Notes: a model not told the origin generated them from the sequence alone. Positions 16,833-26,642 are shown, counted from the first letter of the stretch. The stretch: DNA of 64,000 bases from an uncultured Aquabacterium sp. (GCF_913773725.1 NZ_CAJYGK010000034.1:1-64000); one strand, 5' to 3'. Translations and numbers: made by a program.

Positions 16833-17180
16833 TCACTGTGCGTTGTCCCAGACGCCGTCGCGCTTGGGCGAGGCGTGATGGTGATCCTGCACCTTGTCCT
16901 TGTGGCGGCAGACCTGGCGGTCCAGCTTGTCCATCAATTGATCAATGGCGGCGTACAGATCCTCGTGCGCGGTTTCAACAAAGATGTCCTTGCCCTTCAC
17001 GTGCAGGTTGACTTCAGCCTTCTGGCGGCGATCCTTTTCCTTTTGCTTTTCAACACTGAGCAGGACGGTCACGTCCACGACCTGGTCGAAATGACGGGTC
17101 ACTCGGTCCAGCTTGGTCAGAACGTACTCACGCAGGGCGGGAGTCACTTCAAGATGGTGGCCACTGATCGTCAAATTCAT
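16833..17180 (-). CDS. hpf: Ribosome hibernation promoting factor (short form)
   Basis: 115 residues from ATG 17180 ([20 protein letters not shown]), which has a perfect AAAGGAGG ribosome-binding site; the track start is 12 residues upstream. The sigma-54 modulation/S30AE fold is complete ([44 protein letters not shown]). The short form pairs 70S ribosomes into 100S dimers in stationary phase. In many proteobacteria rpoN precedes hpf; here pglL is divergent instead. Confidence 0.95.
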   Translation of the reverse strand: MNLTISGHHLEVTPALREYVLTKLDRVTRHFDQVVDVTVLLSVEKQKEKDRRQKAEVNLHVKGKDIFVETAHEDLYAAIDQLMDKLDRQVCRHKDKVQDHHHASPKRDGVWDNAQ

Positions 17181-17431
17181 ACTGCCTCCTTTCGAGAGCA
17201 GAAAGGTTGAGAACATCCGGTCGTCGGCTTTTGCTCCAACCGGAAGACCAGTGTGCGCGCGTCGGCGGCGTGTGACAAGGGCATGACATCAGTGTTTGTA
17301 TGGGGTGCGCGACGCCCCGTGTGGAAAGGCCGCAAACCCTTGCGACAGCGCAAGAACCGGGGGTTTCCCTGGCTGACGTGGCCCGGTGCACAGTGGCAGA
17401 AGGCCGTCCACGAGGCCTGACAATAGCGGCC

Positions 17432-19234
17432 ATGACCTCGGATGCCCTTGATCATCGGCCTTGGCCTGTGGCCGGCCCAGCCACCCGCTGGTGGCCCCTT
17501 GCCCTGCTGGCCATCGTGGCGCCGACGCTGCTGGCGGCCCACGACCCTCCTTCGGTGACGTTCTACAACCAGGCCTTGGCGGTACTGGGCTGGGGCCTGT
17601 TCCTGGCCATGCTGTCTTCCACCCCTCTGCCAGCGGGCATTCGCCCCGGCCGGGCGACGTGGGCACTGGCCGGGGTGCTGGCGCTCCAGGCGGCGCTGGC
17701 GGCATGGTCCAGCGCGGGCGGCCTGCTGCCAGCGGGGCTGGGGATGATGGGCGCAGGGCTGTGCCTGGCAGCCCTGTTGGCGGTGCTGGGAGGCTGGCGG
17801 GCCGGCCGCGGCCCGGCGCAGCACGGGGTGGCCGACGTGTTCTTCGGCGCGCTCGCGGTGGCGGGCGTGATTGGCATGGTGCTGGCCGTGATCCAGGTGT
17901 TCCACCCTGCCTGGGCGGACGGGCGCCTGATCGCCACGCCGTCCGTGGCCGGCCGCGCCGTGGGCAACCTGCGCCAGCCCAACCATTTCAGCACCCTGCT
18001 GGTGTGGTGCTGCTGCGCCGTGATCTGGCTGGGCCAGCGCCGCCGCCTGCCCGAAAGCGCGAGCGCCGCGCTGGTGGCCCTCTTCATAGGGGGGGTGGTG
18101 TGGACGGCCTCGCGCACCGGCATGGTTGGCATGGCTTTCCTGTGCCTGTGGGGCCTGCTGGATCGCAGCCTGCCGCGCAAGCTGCGCGCGGTCCTCACGG
18201 CCGCACCGGTGCTGTATGCAGGATGGTGGGGTGTGATGTGGCTGTGGTCGCACGCCGATGGCAGCATCGCCTTTGCCGCTGAGGCGCGGCTGCACGACGG
18301 CAGCGACATCTCGAGTTCGCGCTTTGCGATCTGGGCCAACGTGCTGTCGCTGATCCGGCAGCACCCATGGACCGGCGTGGGCTACGGCGAATTCAACGTC
18401 GCCTGGACGTTGTCAGTCTTCCCTGACCGACCGGTGGCCTTTTTCGACCACACCCACAACCTGCTGCTGCAATGGGCGGTCGAGTTCGGCGTGCCGGTGG
18501 CGATGGCCCTGACCGGGCTGTGCCTGTGGGCCTTCGCAGGGCTGATCGGGCGCCGCCAGCGCAGCGCCCCCCCCCCTGCGATCAGCCCGGCCCCCGCAGC
18601 GGCCGTCATCGTGGCCCTTGCGGGGCTGCACAGCCTGCTCGAGTACCCGCTGTGGTACAGCTACTTCCTGTTGCCGGCTGCGTTTGCCTGGGGCCTGGGG
18701 CTGGGTGCCCGTGAATGCGCCGAGCCCGCCCGGGAAGCGCCCCCCCGGTTGAGCGACACGGGGCGCTGGGTTCGCGCCATGGCAGCGGGCGGTGTGCTGA
18801 CGGCCCTGGGCGCCGTGTGGTGCGCGCTGGATTACCAGGCTGCGGCCAACATCTATGCGCCACGGGCCGGCGCGGGGCCGCTGGCGGAGCGCATCGCGTT
18901 CGGGCAGCGCATGCCCTGGTTCGGCTACCAGGCCGACTACGCTGCCGTGACTGCGCCCGATGCCGACGATCCGAGCCTGCCGCCAGAGGCCTTCCGGCGC
19001 GCCCTGCACAACCTGATCGACGCCCGCCTGATGATCGCGTACGCGCGCTCGCTGGCCGAGCACGGCCGGGTCGACGAGGCCCGCTACGTGGTGGCGCGGC
19101 TCAAGGAGTTCCGCAACAGCATGGCCAAGCCCTTCCTGGCGCCCTGCGATACCGAACCCGAGGACGACGACGAAGAGCCCTTCCAGTGCCAGCCGCCGTC
19201 GCGCCCTTACGCCTGGTCTGACGTGCTGCCCTGA
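17432..19234 (+). CDS. pglL: PglL/PilO-type protein O-oligosaccharyltransferase (Wzy_C family)
   Basis: 600 residues from ATG 17432. A polytopic inner-membrane enzyme with about 12 hydrophobic segments. The PglL_A signature [19 protein letters not shown] (~180) and the Wzy_C region with [28 protein letters not shown] and the catalytic-loop His in [17 protein letters not shown] (~330) are present, followed by a soluble C-terminal region. Such enzymes transfer lipid-linked glycans to type IV pilins; a minor-pilin operon is in this window at 46.8-53.1 kb. O-antigen ligase activity is the alternative. Its 3' end overlaps convergent moaC by 28 bases. Confidence 0.85.
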   Translation: MTSDALDHRPWPVAGPATRWWPLALLAIVAPTLLAAHDPPSVTFYNQALAVLGWGLFLAMLSSTPLPAGIRPGRATWALAGVLALQAALAAWSSAGGLLPAGLGMMGAGLCLAALLAVLGGWRAGRGPAQHGVADVFFGALAVAGVIGMVLAVIQVFHPAWADGRLIATPSVAGRAVGNLRQPNHFSTLLVWCCCAVIWLGQRRRLPESASAALVALFIGGVVWTASRTGMVGMAFLCLWGLLDRSLPRKLRAVLTAAPVLYAGWWGVMWLWSHADGSIAFAAEARLHDGSDISSSRFAIWANVLSLIRQHPWTGVGYGEFNVAWTLSVFPDRPVAFFDHTHNLLLQWAVEFGVPVAMALTGLCLWAFAGLIGRRQRSAPPPAISPAPAAAVIVALAGLHSLLEYPLWYSYFLLPAAFAWGLGLGARECAEPAREAPPRLSDTGRWVRAMAAGGVLTALGAVWCALDYQAAANIYAPRAGAGPLAERIAFGQRMPWFGYQADYAAVTAPDADDPSLPPEAFRRALHNLIDARLMIAYARSLAEHGRVDEARYVVARLKEFRNSMAKPFLAPCDTEPEDDDEEPFQCQPPSRPYAWSDVLP

Positions 19235-19707
19235 TCGCGGCGCCAGGGCCCACTCTTGCCGCCCTGCTTCTCCATCAGGCCGACGTCGGTGATGAGCATG
19301 CCCTTGTCGGCGGCCTTGCACATGTCGTAGATGGTGAGCAACCCCACCTGCACTGCAGTGAGGGCTTCCATCTCGACGCCAGTGGGACCGACGGTCTGCG
19401 CAGTCACCTCGCAGCGCACGGCCGGAGGCGACGCCTCGAATTCGAAATGGACTGCCACCCGGGACAGCGACAGCGGATGGCACAGCGGAATGAGGTCCGC
19501 CGTGCGCTTGGCACCCTGGATGGCGGCGATCCGGGCCACGCCCAGCACATCGCCCTTGCCGGCACGCCCCTCGCGGATCAGGGCCAGCGTGTCGGGCGCC
19601 ATGCAGATCCGCCCCGCTGCGACCGCCACCCGCGCCGTGGGCAGCTTCGCGGAAACGTCCACCATGTGGGCCTGACCCTCGGAATCGAAATGCGTGAGAA
19701 CGGACAT
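19207..19707 (-). CDS. moaC: Cyclic pyranopterin monophosphate synthase MoaC
   Basis: 166 residues from ATG 19707 ([18 protein letters not shown]). MoaC converts the MoaA product to cyclic pyranopterin monophosphate in molybdenum cofactor synthesis. Motifs: [29 protein letters not shown] and [28 protein letters not shown] with catalytic Lys and Asp. The track start would extend it through a divergent promoter region. No other moa genes are adjacent. Confidence 0.96.
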   Translation of the reverse strand: MSVLTHFDSEGQAHMVDVSAKLPTARVAVAAGRICMAPDTLALIREGRAGKGDVLGVARIAAIQGAKRTADLIPLCHPLSLSRVAVHFEFEASPPAVRCEVTAQTVGPTGVEMEALTAVQVGLLTIYDMCKAADKGMLITDVGLMEKQGGKSGPWRRDQGSTSDQA

Positions 19708-19816
19708 GTCTGGCAGGTAAAGAAGCACAAAAGTGACCCCACGGCCCTCCCCTGATGAGGTGCGCGCGCGGCGGGCGTCATGGCTTCGCAGCATACTGCG
19801 CAGTCCACCTGATTCG

Positions 19817-21466
19817 ATGGTGACCATGTTGATGCCTCTGCCGCGCCCGACGCCCGCCCCCCGCCGCCAAGCCGCTGCCCGACCGGCCATCCGGTGGGTG
19901 GCCCTGGCCACCCTGCTGACCGCCAGCATCTGGGGCGGCCCACGGGCCCATGGGCAGGCGCTCGAGGGCAATCCGCTGCCCTCGCTGGGCGACTCGGTCT
20001 CGCAGGAACTGTCGCCCACCGCCGAGCGGCGCCTGGGAGACCGGATCATGCGCAGCCTCAAGCGCGATCCGGACGTGATCGACGACCCGCTGATTCAGGC
20101 CTACATCGAGCAGCAGTGGCGAGGGCTGCTCGTGGCGGCGCGCCTGCGCGGTGAGATTGGCCCGGACCTGGATGCGGCACACGCCTGGTCGTCCTTCCTG
20201 GTGCGCGACCGGTCCGTGAACGCCTTTGCCCTGCCCGGCGGCTACATCGGCATCCACCTGGGCCTGATCGCCATGACGAACACGGCCGACGAGCTGGCCT
20301 CGGTGCTGGCGCACGAGCTGTCCCATGTGACGCAGCGACACATCGCCCGGATGATCGGGCAGCAGTCACGCACCTCGTGGGTGAGCATCGCCACGATGAT
20401 TGCCGGCATCCTGGCGGCGAGCCGCAACGCGCAGGCGGCCCAGGCCCTGATCTATGGGGGGCAGGCCGTGTCCACCCAGACGCAGCTCAACTTTTCCCGA
20501 GACATGGAGCGCGAAGCCGACCGGGTCGGCTTCGGCGTCCTGGCGCAGGCGGGGTACGACACCGCCGGCATGGCGTCGATGTTCGAGATGCTGCAGCAGG
20601 CTTCGCGGCTGAACGACGATGGCCGCTACCCCTACCTGCGCACCCACCCACTGACCAGCGAGCGCATCGGCGATGCCCGGGCGCGGCTTGGGCTGGGCGG
20701 CGACCACGCGATCCCGCCGGCCAGCCGGCCTGACGGGGAGCGGGCAGCCCTGCACGCCATGATGGCAGCGCGGTCCCGGGTGTTGATGGACACGCGGACG
20801 GTGGCCCTGCAGGCCCTGATGCAGCAGGAGCCGGCCAGCCAGGCCACGGCCCTGCAGCGCGTGGCCCGGCACTACACGGTGATGCTGGCCGCGCAGCGGG
20901 GCGGGGCCCCCACGCAGGCCGCGGCCTCGCTGGTGCGTGCACGCGATGCGGCCCGCGAACTGCCCTTTGCTCAGCAGGCGGTTGTCGCGCGCGTGCTGGA
21001 TCTTGGCGAGGCAGAGAACCACCTGCTGAACCGGCAACCCGCAGCCGCGTCGGCCGCCCTGCAGCGGGCCCTGGCCAGCGGTGCCTCGCTGGACGGGCGC
21101 CCCGAATTGCTGCTGGCCACGCAGGTCACACTGGCCAGCCCGGACAGCCCCGCACGACGCGAACAGGCCGTGCGGCTGGCCGAGCGGCTGCAGGCGCAGG
21201 TCAGCCGACAACCGGACGATGCCACCAGCTGGACGCTGCTGGCGAGCCTCTGGAGCGAGCTTGATCAGCCCTTGCGCGCGGTGCGAGCCGAGGCCGAGGC
21301 CGTCGCCGCACTGGGGGATCTGCCGGGCGCGATCGAACGCATCCAGGGCGCCCGCGCCCGCTTCCGTCAGCCGGATGCAGCCGGGGTGATCGAACTGAGT
21401 GTGATGGACGCGCGCATGAAAGCGTGGATGCGTCAGCAGCGCGACGACCTGCAGGACGCCAACTGA
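19817..21466 (+). CDS. bepA: Periplasmic M48 metalloprotease of the BepA type with C-terminal repeats
   Basis: 549 residues from ATG 19817 (another ATG is at 19826). An Arg-rich N-terminus and hydrophobic stretch [15 protein letters not shown] form a signal peptide ending near AHGQA. The zinc site HExxH is in [17 protein letters not shown] (~170), and the downstream Glu is in [14 protein letters not shown]. The C-terminal half is Ala-rich and helical, consistent with TPR repeats. BepA checks outer-membrane protein assembly, fitting the bamE gene 5 kb away. It starts divergent to moaC. Confidence 0.9.
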   Translation: MVTMLMPLPRPTPAPRRQAAARPAIRWVALATLLTASIWGGPRAHGQALEGNPLPSLGDSVSQELSPTAERRLGDRIMRSLKRDPDVIDDPLIQAYIEQQWRGLLVAARLRGEIGPDLDAAHAWSSFLVRDRSVNAFALPGGYIGIHLGLIAMTNTADELASVLAHELSHVTQRHIARMIGQQSRTSWVSIATMIAGILAASRNAQAAQALIYGGQAVSTQTQLNFSRDMEREADRVGFGVLAQAGYDTAGMASMFEMLQQASRLNDDGRYPYLRTHPLTSERIGDARARLGLGGDHAIPPASRPDGERAALHAMMAARSRVLMDTRTVALQALMQQEPASQATALQRVARHYTVMLAAQRGGAPTQAAASLVRARDAARELPFAQQAVVARVLDLGEAENHLLNRQPAAASAALQRALASGASLDGRPELLLATQVTLASPDSPARREQAVRLAERLQAQVSRQPDDATSWTLLASLWSELDQPLRAVRAEAEAVAALGDLPGAIERIQGARARFRQPDAAGVIELSVMDARMKAWMRQQRDDLQDAN

Positions 21467-21517
21467 CGAGACAAGGCCGACCACGACACAGCCCCGCCGC
21501 AGCAGGGCACCACTGGC

Positions 21518-23668
21518 TCAGTGCGACCAGTTCACGGTCAGCTGCGCATGGCGGGGCGCGCCGTAGTACGCCTGCTCCCAGTACAGGCTGTTGATGTACT
21601 TCTGGTTCGTCACGTTGCGAACCTGTGCCGCCACCGTCCAGTGGCGATCGATGCGGTAGCTCACGCCCAGATCCAGCAACGCATGGCTGTCCTGCCGGAC
21701 ACGGGCGCCTCCGACGGCACGGGACGTCGCCGACTGCCAGCGCCATCCCGCGGTCGCTCGCAGTCGGTCGGTCAGGTCGTGGCGCAGGCTGAGGGTGGCC
21801 CGCTCGCGCGGCAGAAAGGTACGGGCATCGTGGCCGGCATCGTCGTGGATTTGCAGGCGCGTCAGGCTGGCCGCCACTTCCAGCCCCTGCACCAGCCGCC
21901 CGGTGGCTTCCAGCTCGACGCCGCGGCTGCGGGTGTCCTGCGGTGAGTAGACGTTGCGGCCGTCCTGCCAGGTCGCGTCCCCCGCCAGCCCATCCTGCCG
22001 GGTATGAAACACAGCGGCCTGCAGGCTCAGCGTCCGATCCAGCACGTCGGCTTTCAGGCCGACCTCCGCGTTGCTGCCGCGCACGGGCGCGAGAGGCTGG
22101 CCGGACACCCCGGCCTCGGTCTGCGGCTTGAAGATCCGGGCATAGCTGGCGTATGCCGAGAGCGCAGACCGAACCTGCCACACCGCACCCACGTACGGCG
22201 TGAAGCGGGTGGCGTCGTAGGCATGGGCGACACCATAGTTGGCCCCGCTGGAGCGCATGTTCACCCACTGAGCGCCAGACAACAATTTGACAGCATCGCC
22301 CAGGCTGAACCGGGCTGCACCGTACACACCCCGGCGCTCGGCATCGAAGTCCGAGCCATCGTAGGCGGCATTCAAGGCCGGCTTGGCAAAGCGCCCGTCC
22401 CAGTCAACCAGGCTGGCGCCCAAGTCGGTGTAACGCAAGCCACCGTAGCTCGCATACCCCGAGCGCTCCGCGGCTTTTTCCTTGGCCCAGTTCGCGCCGA
22501 CCACCAGATCGTGACGACGACCGCCCAGGCGGAAAGGGCCGGATGCCTGCACATTCAGCAGGTTCTGCGTGTAGCGGCCATCAAACGCCGACGGGTAGCC
22601 GAACAAGCCCGTGCGGTCGTCACGCTGCGGGGTGCCGAATACATAGAACAGTTCTGAATCGGAGGTGTTGCGGCGGTGGGTCAAGACCGTGCGCACCTGC
22701 CAACCCTGGCCCAGGTCATGCGAAAGCTCGGCACTCAGGCGACGCTCTCGGTTGTCCCACCAGGCCCAGTCGGTGGCGGTGCTCGTGGACACGTCGTAGT
22801 CTGTCTGGGTGCCGTCCGTATAGGCCATGGGCAGCGCGCCCCACATCGGGCTTCGGGCGTGGCTTTGTCGCTCCAGCCAGCTCAGCGACAGGGTCATGTC
22901 ACGGGTGAGATCCACATCCAGCGCGCCGTACAGCGTGGAGAGGCGTTTGCCATGGCGATCGAGGTGGCTGTCGCCGTCCTGTGCGGCCCCCACCAGCCGC
23001 CCCCGCACGCCGCCATCGGCGTTCAGCGCGCCCGAAACATCCCCGGTCAGCCGCCGGGTCTGCCACGAGCCGATGCTGGCCGAGCCGGATGCCTGGAACG
23101 CGGTGGTGGGCCGCTTGCGCACGAAGTTGAGGGTCGCCGAAGGCTGTCCGGTGCCGGTCAGCAGGCCGTTCGCGCCCCGCAGGACCTCGATGCGGTCATA
23201 GATCAACGTATCGACATCGCCCCACTGGGCTCCATTGGTGAACGGCAGGCCGACGCCATCCAGCTGGAAGTGGTCGATGTCGAAGCCGCGTGCCGTGTAG
23301 TAGGTGCGGTCGGTCTCGACGCGCTCGACCGTCACGCCCGGTGCGTACATCAGCGCGTCGTTCACGGTGTTCAGGCCAAGGTCGTCGAGCTGGGCCCGCG
23401 TGAGGGTGCTGATGGCCTGCGGCGTTTCCTGCGCCGTGAGGGCCAGTCCGGTGGCCGCGCGCGAGCGCCCGCCGCGGTAGCTGTCGCGGTGCTCCGTGGG
23501 GGTGTCCTCCCTGCGGGCAGACACCGACACCCCCTCTACGGACGCCGCCGTGTCGGCCGGAGCGGCCACGGCAAGAGACCAGGATGAAGGTTGAACGGCG
23601 GCCATGCAGGCCACGAGAGAGAGAAGACGGGGGGTCGCGGCGGCGCGACGAGGCGGAATGCGAGACAT
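21518..23668 (-). CDS. TonB-dependent ferric siderophore receptor (FhuE/FpvA-like)
   Basis: 716 residues. Signal peptide, then plug domain (APADTAASVEGVSVSARRED; ETPQAISTLTRAQLDDLGL; YTARGFDIDHFQLDGVGLPF; IEVLRGANGLLTGTGQPSATLNFVRKRP) and a 22-strand barrel ending RNVTNQKYINSLYWEQAYYGAPRHAQLTVNWSH. The RGFDIDxFQxDGV and GTGxPSATLNxVRKRP segments are those of FhuE/FpvA/FoxA-type hydroxamate receptors. It lacks the extra N-terminal signalling domain, so it does not use a FecR cascade. The last residue is His where barrel proteins usually end aromatic. It follows a small membrane protein gene behind a Fur promoter. Confidence 0.92.
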   Translation of the reverse strand: MSRIPPRRAAATPRLLSLVACMAAVQPSSWSLAVAAPADTAASVEGVSVSARREDTPTEHRDSYRGGRSRAATGLALTAQETPQAISTLTRAQLDDLGLNTVNDALMYAPGVTVERVETDRTYYTARGFDIDHFQLDGVGLPFTNGAQWGDVDTLIYDRIEVLRGANGLLTGTGQPSATLNFVRKRPTTAFQASGSASIGSWQTRRLTGDVSGALNADGGVRGRLVGAAQDGDSHLDRHGKRLSTLYGALDVDLTRDMTLSLSWLERQSHARSPMWGALPMAYTDGTQTDYDVSTSTATDWAWWDNRERRLSAELSHDLGQGWQVRTVLTHRRNTSDSELFYVFGTPQRDDRTGLFGYPSAFDGRYTQNLLNVQASGPFRLGGRRHDLVVGANWAKEKAAERSGYASYGGLRYTDLGASLVDWDGRFAKPALNAAYDGSDFDAERRGVYGAARFSLGDAVKLLSGAQWVNMRSSGANYGVAHAYDATRFTPYVGAVWQVRSALSAYASYARIFKPQTEAGVSGQPLAPVRGSNAEVGLKADVLDRTLSLQAAVFHTRQDGLAGDATWQDGRNVYSPQDTRSRGVELEATGRLVQGLEVAASLTRLQIHDDAGHDARTFLPRERATLSLRHDLTDRLRATAGWRWQSATSRAVGGARVRQDSHALLDLGVSYRIDRHWTVAAQVRNVTNQKYINSLYWEQAYYGAPRHAQLTVNWSH

Positions 23669-23737
23669 GGCGGCGGAAGCAGCGTCCGACCTCGAGAAGG
23701 CCGGACCAGGTAGACACCCCGGCGCGGCCCCTGCGCT

Positions 23738-23893
23738 TCATGATGTCGCGTAGACCGGCACGGTCAACCACACCGCCAGCACGACCGCGGCGAACGGCAA
23801 CCAGAAGCGCAAGGCTTCGAGCCAGGCAGCCGGCCGTGCTGTGCGCACGGGCAACCGGCCAGGCAGAACGCGGCGGTCAGATCGACGGAACAT
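23738..23893 (-). CDS. Small membrane protein (51 aa) between the Fur promoter and the receptor gene
   Basis: ATG 23893 has GGAG six bases upstream and lies ~75 bases downstream of a Fur-controlled promoter. The product has an Arg-rich N-terminus (MFRRSDRRVLPGRLPVR) and one hydrophobic helix (FWLPFAAVVLAVWLTVPVYA) near the C-terminus. Its stop is 69 bases before the receptor start. The track ORF begins 24 codons earlier, inside the promoter. I do not recognise a family; a short single-pass accessory of the receptor is the simplest reading, but a leader peptide is possible. Confidence 0.55.
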   Translation of the reverse strand: MFRRSDRRVLPGRLPVRTARPAAWLEALRFWLPFAAVVLAVWLTVPVYATS

Positions 23894-23967
23894 GAACGAC
23901 TCCAGGGCCCGACATCGGGCAGGACGCGTTGACCGGCTGGCGACGGCTGGCTGGCACCACCGCATGA

Positions 23968-23996
23968 ATATAAATGAGAATTGTTATCATATACAA
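23968..23996 (-). promoter_or_regulatory. Fur-controlled promoter of the FhuE-like receptor operon
   Basis: Minus strand: -35 TTGTAT, 17-base spacer ATGATAACAATTCTCAT, -10 TTATAT. The spacer contains a Fur-box match (GATAACAATTCTCATTTA against GATAATGATAATCATTATC), so Fe-Fur would block polymerase. It lies directly after the DUF2325 stop. Confidence 0.8.
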
Positions 23997-24001
23997 GCCC
24001 G

Positions 24002-25285
24002 TCAAGCGGATGGGGCCTTGTCGATCACGCTGGCCTGCTCCAAGGCGCGGGCCAGCGCCGACCGACTGGGCGTGTCGATGAACAGACACGGTTTGCCGGT
24101 GCGCTTGCAGTGCGCCTTGACGCGCCAGTACGCGCCGTGGCTGACACAACCGGTCTGACAGATCACCAGGTCGGCCGCCGCCAGCGTGGCGTCCAGCCGC
24201 TGGGGGTTGTCCTCGTCACCACCGTCGTGGTGCAGGAACCGGCCGCCCGTCTGCTCGACCAGATTCCGGTAGGCCGGCACACTGGCCGGTCGCCCGCCCA
24301 CACACAGCACGGCGCGCTTAGACAAAGCACCGTGCGGCAGCCAGTGCACCGGTGCGTCCAGTAGCGGGTCCGAGTGAATCGGCTCGGCCACCCGGGTCCG
24401 GTCGCTCATGCGTTGAGCCTGCTCGGTCAGGCGGTGCACTTCGCGTTGCAGGACCTGCAGACGCTCGGCCTGCGCCTGACGTTCGCGCAACAGCGCCTCG
24501 CGGGCGGGCAGATCAGGATGGGCCTGCGCCAGATGGTCACGCTCATCACGCAGCTGGGCCAGGGCCGTGTCCCGGCCGATGAGCTCGGCGCGCAGCTGCA
24601 GCACCGTCTGCTCCAGCGCGTCGATGCGGCGCGCCTGCTGCGCGGCCTGATCCTGCAGACGCAACTGCACGGCCTGGTGTGCCTGTTGCAGTTCCGCATG
24701 GTCTGCGAGCAAGGCCTCGAACCGCGTCTGCTCCACCCGTGTCGCCGCGCCCACCTGATGCTGCACCATGTGGACGTGGCCCAGCACCTTGGCGGCCAGG
24801 TCCGGCGTGCACCGCGGGTGCGTGAGTGTGGCCCACAACGCCTCGGCCAGACGGGGCCCGCCCGCCGCCGCCCGCCACCACTGCTGCAGCGCCAGCTCGT
24901 CCTTGCAACGCGCCGCCTGGCGCACTGCCAGCTGATGCCGGCGATCCAGATCCTTCTGCACCGCCTCGGCCAGCGGCCCGCGCTGACGGCACGCCGACAC
25001 CACCGTGCAGTGCAGCTCGTATTCGTCCGCCCACGGGGTGCCCCTCAACAGCCGACTGGCCAGATGATGCAGCGTGGGAATCGGCAGGCACACCCCCACG
25101 ACCGGGCAATGCGCGGTCGCGTCCAACTCCCAGATGCGCCGCCGGCGCGACCCCCGAGCGCCATCGGCCGGCGGTGACGGGACCGGTGTGAGCGGTGCCG
25201 CATGGACAAGCCGGACCGAGCCGGCCTCAGGCTGCATGGGGCGCGACGCGGGAAAATCGAACAAGCGGCGGGACGTATCGCACAT
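24002..25285 (-). CDS. Iron-regulated DUF2325 protein with long coiled coil
   Basis: 427 residues from ATG 25285, which has AAGGAG six bases upstream (the track starts eight codons earlier). Three parts: an N-terminal helical domain rich in Cys/His (DATAHCPVVGVCL, YELHCTVVSACR, DRRHQLAVRQAARC), a central coiled coil (~180-310), and a C-terminal DUF2325 domain (VLCVGGRPASVPAYRNLVEQTGGRFLHHDGG ... DLVICQTGCVSHGAYWRVKAHCKRTGKPC). Conserved Cys/His suggest metal or redox chemistry. The function is unknown. It sits under a Fur promoter whose core is almost identical to that of the sRNA at 27.26 kb. Confidence 0.85.
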   Translation of the reverse strand: MCDTSRRLFDFPASRPMQPEAGSVRLVHAAPLTPVPSPPADGARGSRRRRIWELDATAHCPVVGVCLPIPTLHHLASRLLRGTPWADEYELHCTVVSACRQRGPLAEAVQKDLDRRHQLAVRQAARCKDELALQQWWRAAAGGPRLAEALWATLTHPRCTPDLAAKVLGHVHMVQHQVGAATRVEQTRFEALLADHAELQQAHQAVQLRLQDQAAQQARRIDALEQTVLQLRAELIGRDTALAQLRDERDHLAQAHPDLPAREALLRERQAQAERLQVLQREVHRLTEQAQRMSDRTRVAEPIHSDPLLDAPVHWLPHGALSKRAVLCVGGRPASVPAYRNLVEQTGGRFLHHDGGDEDNPQRLDATLAAADLVICQTGCVSHGAYWRVKAHCKRTGKPCLFIDTPSRSALARALEQASVIDKAPSA

Positions 25286-25309
25286 CGGAATCTCCTTGCT
25301 TCGCGCCAC

Positions 25310-25338
25310 ACTTTAATGCGAACGATTCTCATTATCAA
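25310..25338 (-). promoter_or_regulatory. Fur-controlled promoter of the DUF2325 gene
   Basis: Minus strand: -35 TTGATA, 17-base spacer ATGAGAATCGTTCGCAT, -10 TAAAGT; predicted start about 18 bases before the ATG. GATAATGAGAATCGTTCGC matches the Fur consensus well. Confidence 0.85.
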
Positions 25339-25404
25339 TGTTTGGGGGCACCAAAAACCCGCTCACTTGAAGGGACATGCCGGCCGGCGCTAGACTGCGG
25401 GCTG

Positions 25405-25577
25405 TCCGGAAGGGGAGTAGCGCGCGGCATGAAGTCGCGGTGTCATCCCGTCAACACGGTGGGCCGCCCGGCTCACCCGGGTTCACCAGTGCCCCCTGGC
25501 GTCAGCACGCCAGGCCACCACAGCAAGACCTTCCGGTGACCAACCCGTGCCGTCCGTGGCACGCCTTTGATCACCGG
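25405..25577 (+). promoter_or_regulatory. yybP-ykoY (manganese) riboswitch with RBS-sequestering expression platform
   Basis: Between the Fur promoter and terC lies the yybP-ykoY signature: AAGGGGAGTAGC at 25411-25422 and GCAAGACCTTCC near 25524. P1 is formed by CCGGAAGG (25406-25413) and CCTTCCGG (25529-25536). Internal hairpins include CTGGCG/CGCCAG and CCG/CGG arms. After P1, CCGGTGA (25533-25539) can instead pair with TCACCGG (25571-25577), which covers the terC ribosome-binding site. The two pairings share CCGG, so ligand-stabilised P1 should free the ribosome-binding site. TerC/Alx genes are known targets of this riboswitch class. Confidence 0.82.
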
Positions 25578-25584
25578 AGCAAAC

Positions 25585-26568
25585 ATGCTGTCGATAGCGC
25601 CCTTGTGGCTGTGGTTCGTTTTTGCCGCCATCGTGCTGGTGGCCCTGTTCGTCGACTTCGTCGTCCTGAAGAAACAGGGGGCCCATGCCGTCACCGTCCC
25701 CGAAGCCATTCGCTGGTCCCTGGTGTGGGTCGGCATCAGCCTGGCCTTCAATGGCCTGTTGTGGTGGGCGTTCGCGCAGGACCAGGGCGTGGCCGTGGCC
25801 AACACCAAGGCGCTGGAGTTCCTGACCGGCTACCTGATCGAGAAGTCACTCGCGGTCGACAACATCTTTGTCTTCCTGATGATCTTCACCTACTTCGCGG
25901 TGCCGCCGGCCTACCAGAAGCGGGTGCTGATGATCGGCATCATCGGCGCCATCGTGCTGCGCACGATCATGATCCTGGTGGGGGGCTGGCTGATCAGCGA
26001 GTTCCACTGGGTTCTCTATCTGTTCGGCGCCTTCCTCTTCCTCACGGGTGTGAAGATGTGGTGGGCGGCCGACAAGGAGCCCAACCTCGAAGACAACCCG
26101 GCGCTCAAGTTGCTGCGCCGCGTGCTGCCGGTCAGCGACCGGTTTGACGGCGAACGGTTCTGGACGGTGCAACGCGGCGTGCGCATTGCCACCCCGCTGC
26201 TGCTGGTGGTGGCCCTGGTCGGCCTGACGGACGTGATCTTCGCAGTGGACTCGATCCCCGCCATCTACGCCATCACCACCGACCCGTTCATCGTGCTGAC
26301 GTCCAACATCCTGGCCATCCTCGGCCTGCGGGCGATGTACTTCCTGCTCGCCGCGATGGCCGCCAAGTTCCACCTGCTGAGCTATGGCCTGGCCGTGGTG
26401 CTGGTCTTCATCGGCACGAAGATGATGCTGATCGACCTGTACAAGATCCCGGTGCTGGTGTCGCTCGGCGTGGTGATCGGCATCCTTGCCGTCACGATGA
26501 TCTGGAGCGTGAAGACCGCGCCGAGCATCGGTGGCAGCAAGACCGCGACCGACGGCCCGCAGGCCTGA
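25585..26568 (+). CDS. terC: TerC/Alx-family membrane protein (manganese-linked)
   Basis: 327 residues from ATG 25585 (MLSIAPLWLWFVFAA), with GGAG five bases before; the track's TTG start at 25567 lies inside the riboswitch platform. About nine transmembrane helices and the family motifs EFLTGYLIEKSLAVDNIFVF and DVIFAVDSIPAIYAIT, whose Asp residues are conserved in TerC/Alx. Members export Mn2+ or help metalate exported enzymes. A manganese riboswitch in front supports Mn2+ handling rather than tellurite resistance. Confidence 0.92.
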   Translation: MLSIAPLWLWFVFAAIVLVALFVDFVVLKKQGAHAVTVPEAIRWSLVWVGISLAFNGLLWWAFAQDQGVAVANTKALEFLTGYLIEKSLAVDNIFVFLMIFTYFAVPPAYQKRVLMIGIIGAIVLRTIMILVGGWLISEFHWVLYLFGAFLFLTGVKMWWAADKEPNLEDNPALKLLRRVLPVSDRFDGERFWTVQRGVRIATPLLLVVALVGLTDVIFAVDSIPAIYAITTDPFIVLTSNILAILGLRAMYFLLAAMAAKFHLLSYGLAVVLVFIGTKMMLIDLYKIPVLVSLGVVIGILAVTMIWSVKTAPSIGGSKTATDGPQA

Positions 26569-26642
26569 CCCGCCCTGCCGAGGCCTGTGGCGCAAGGCGT
26601 CCGCATCCCGCGGCGTCTTGCACGGGCCGGGCGGCAGCGACG

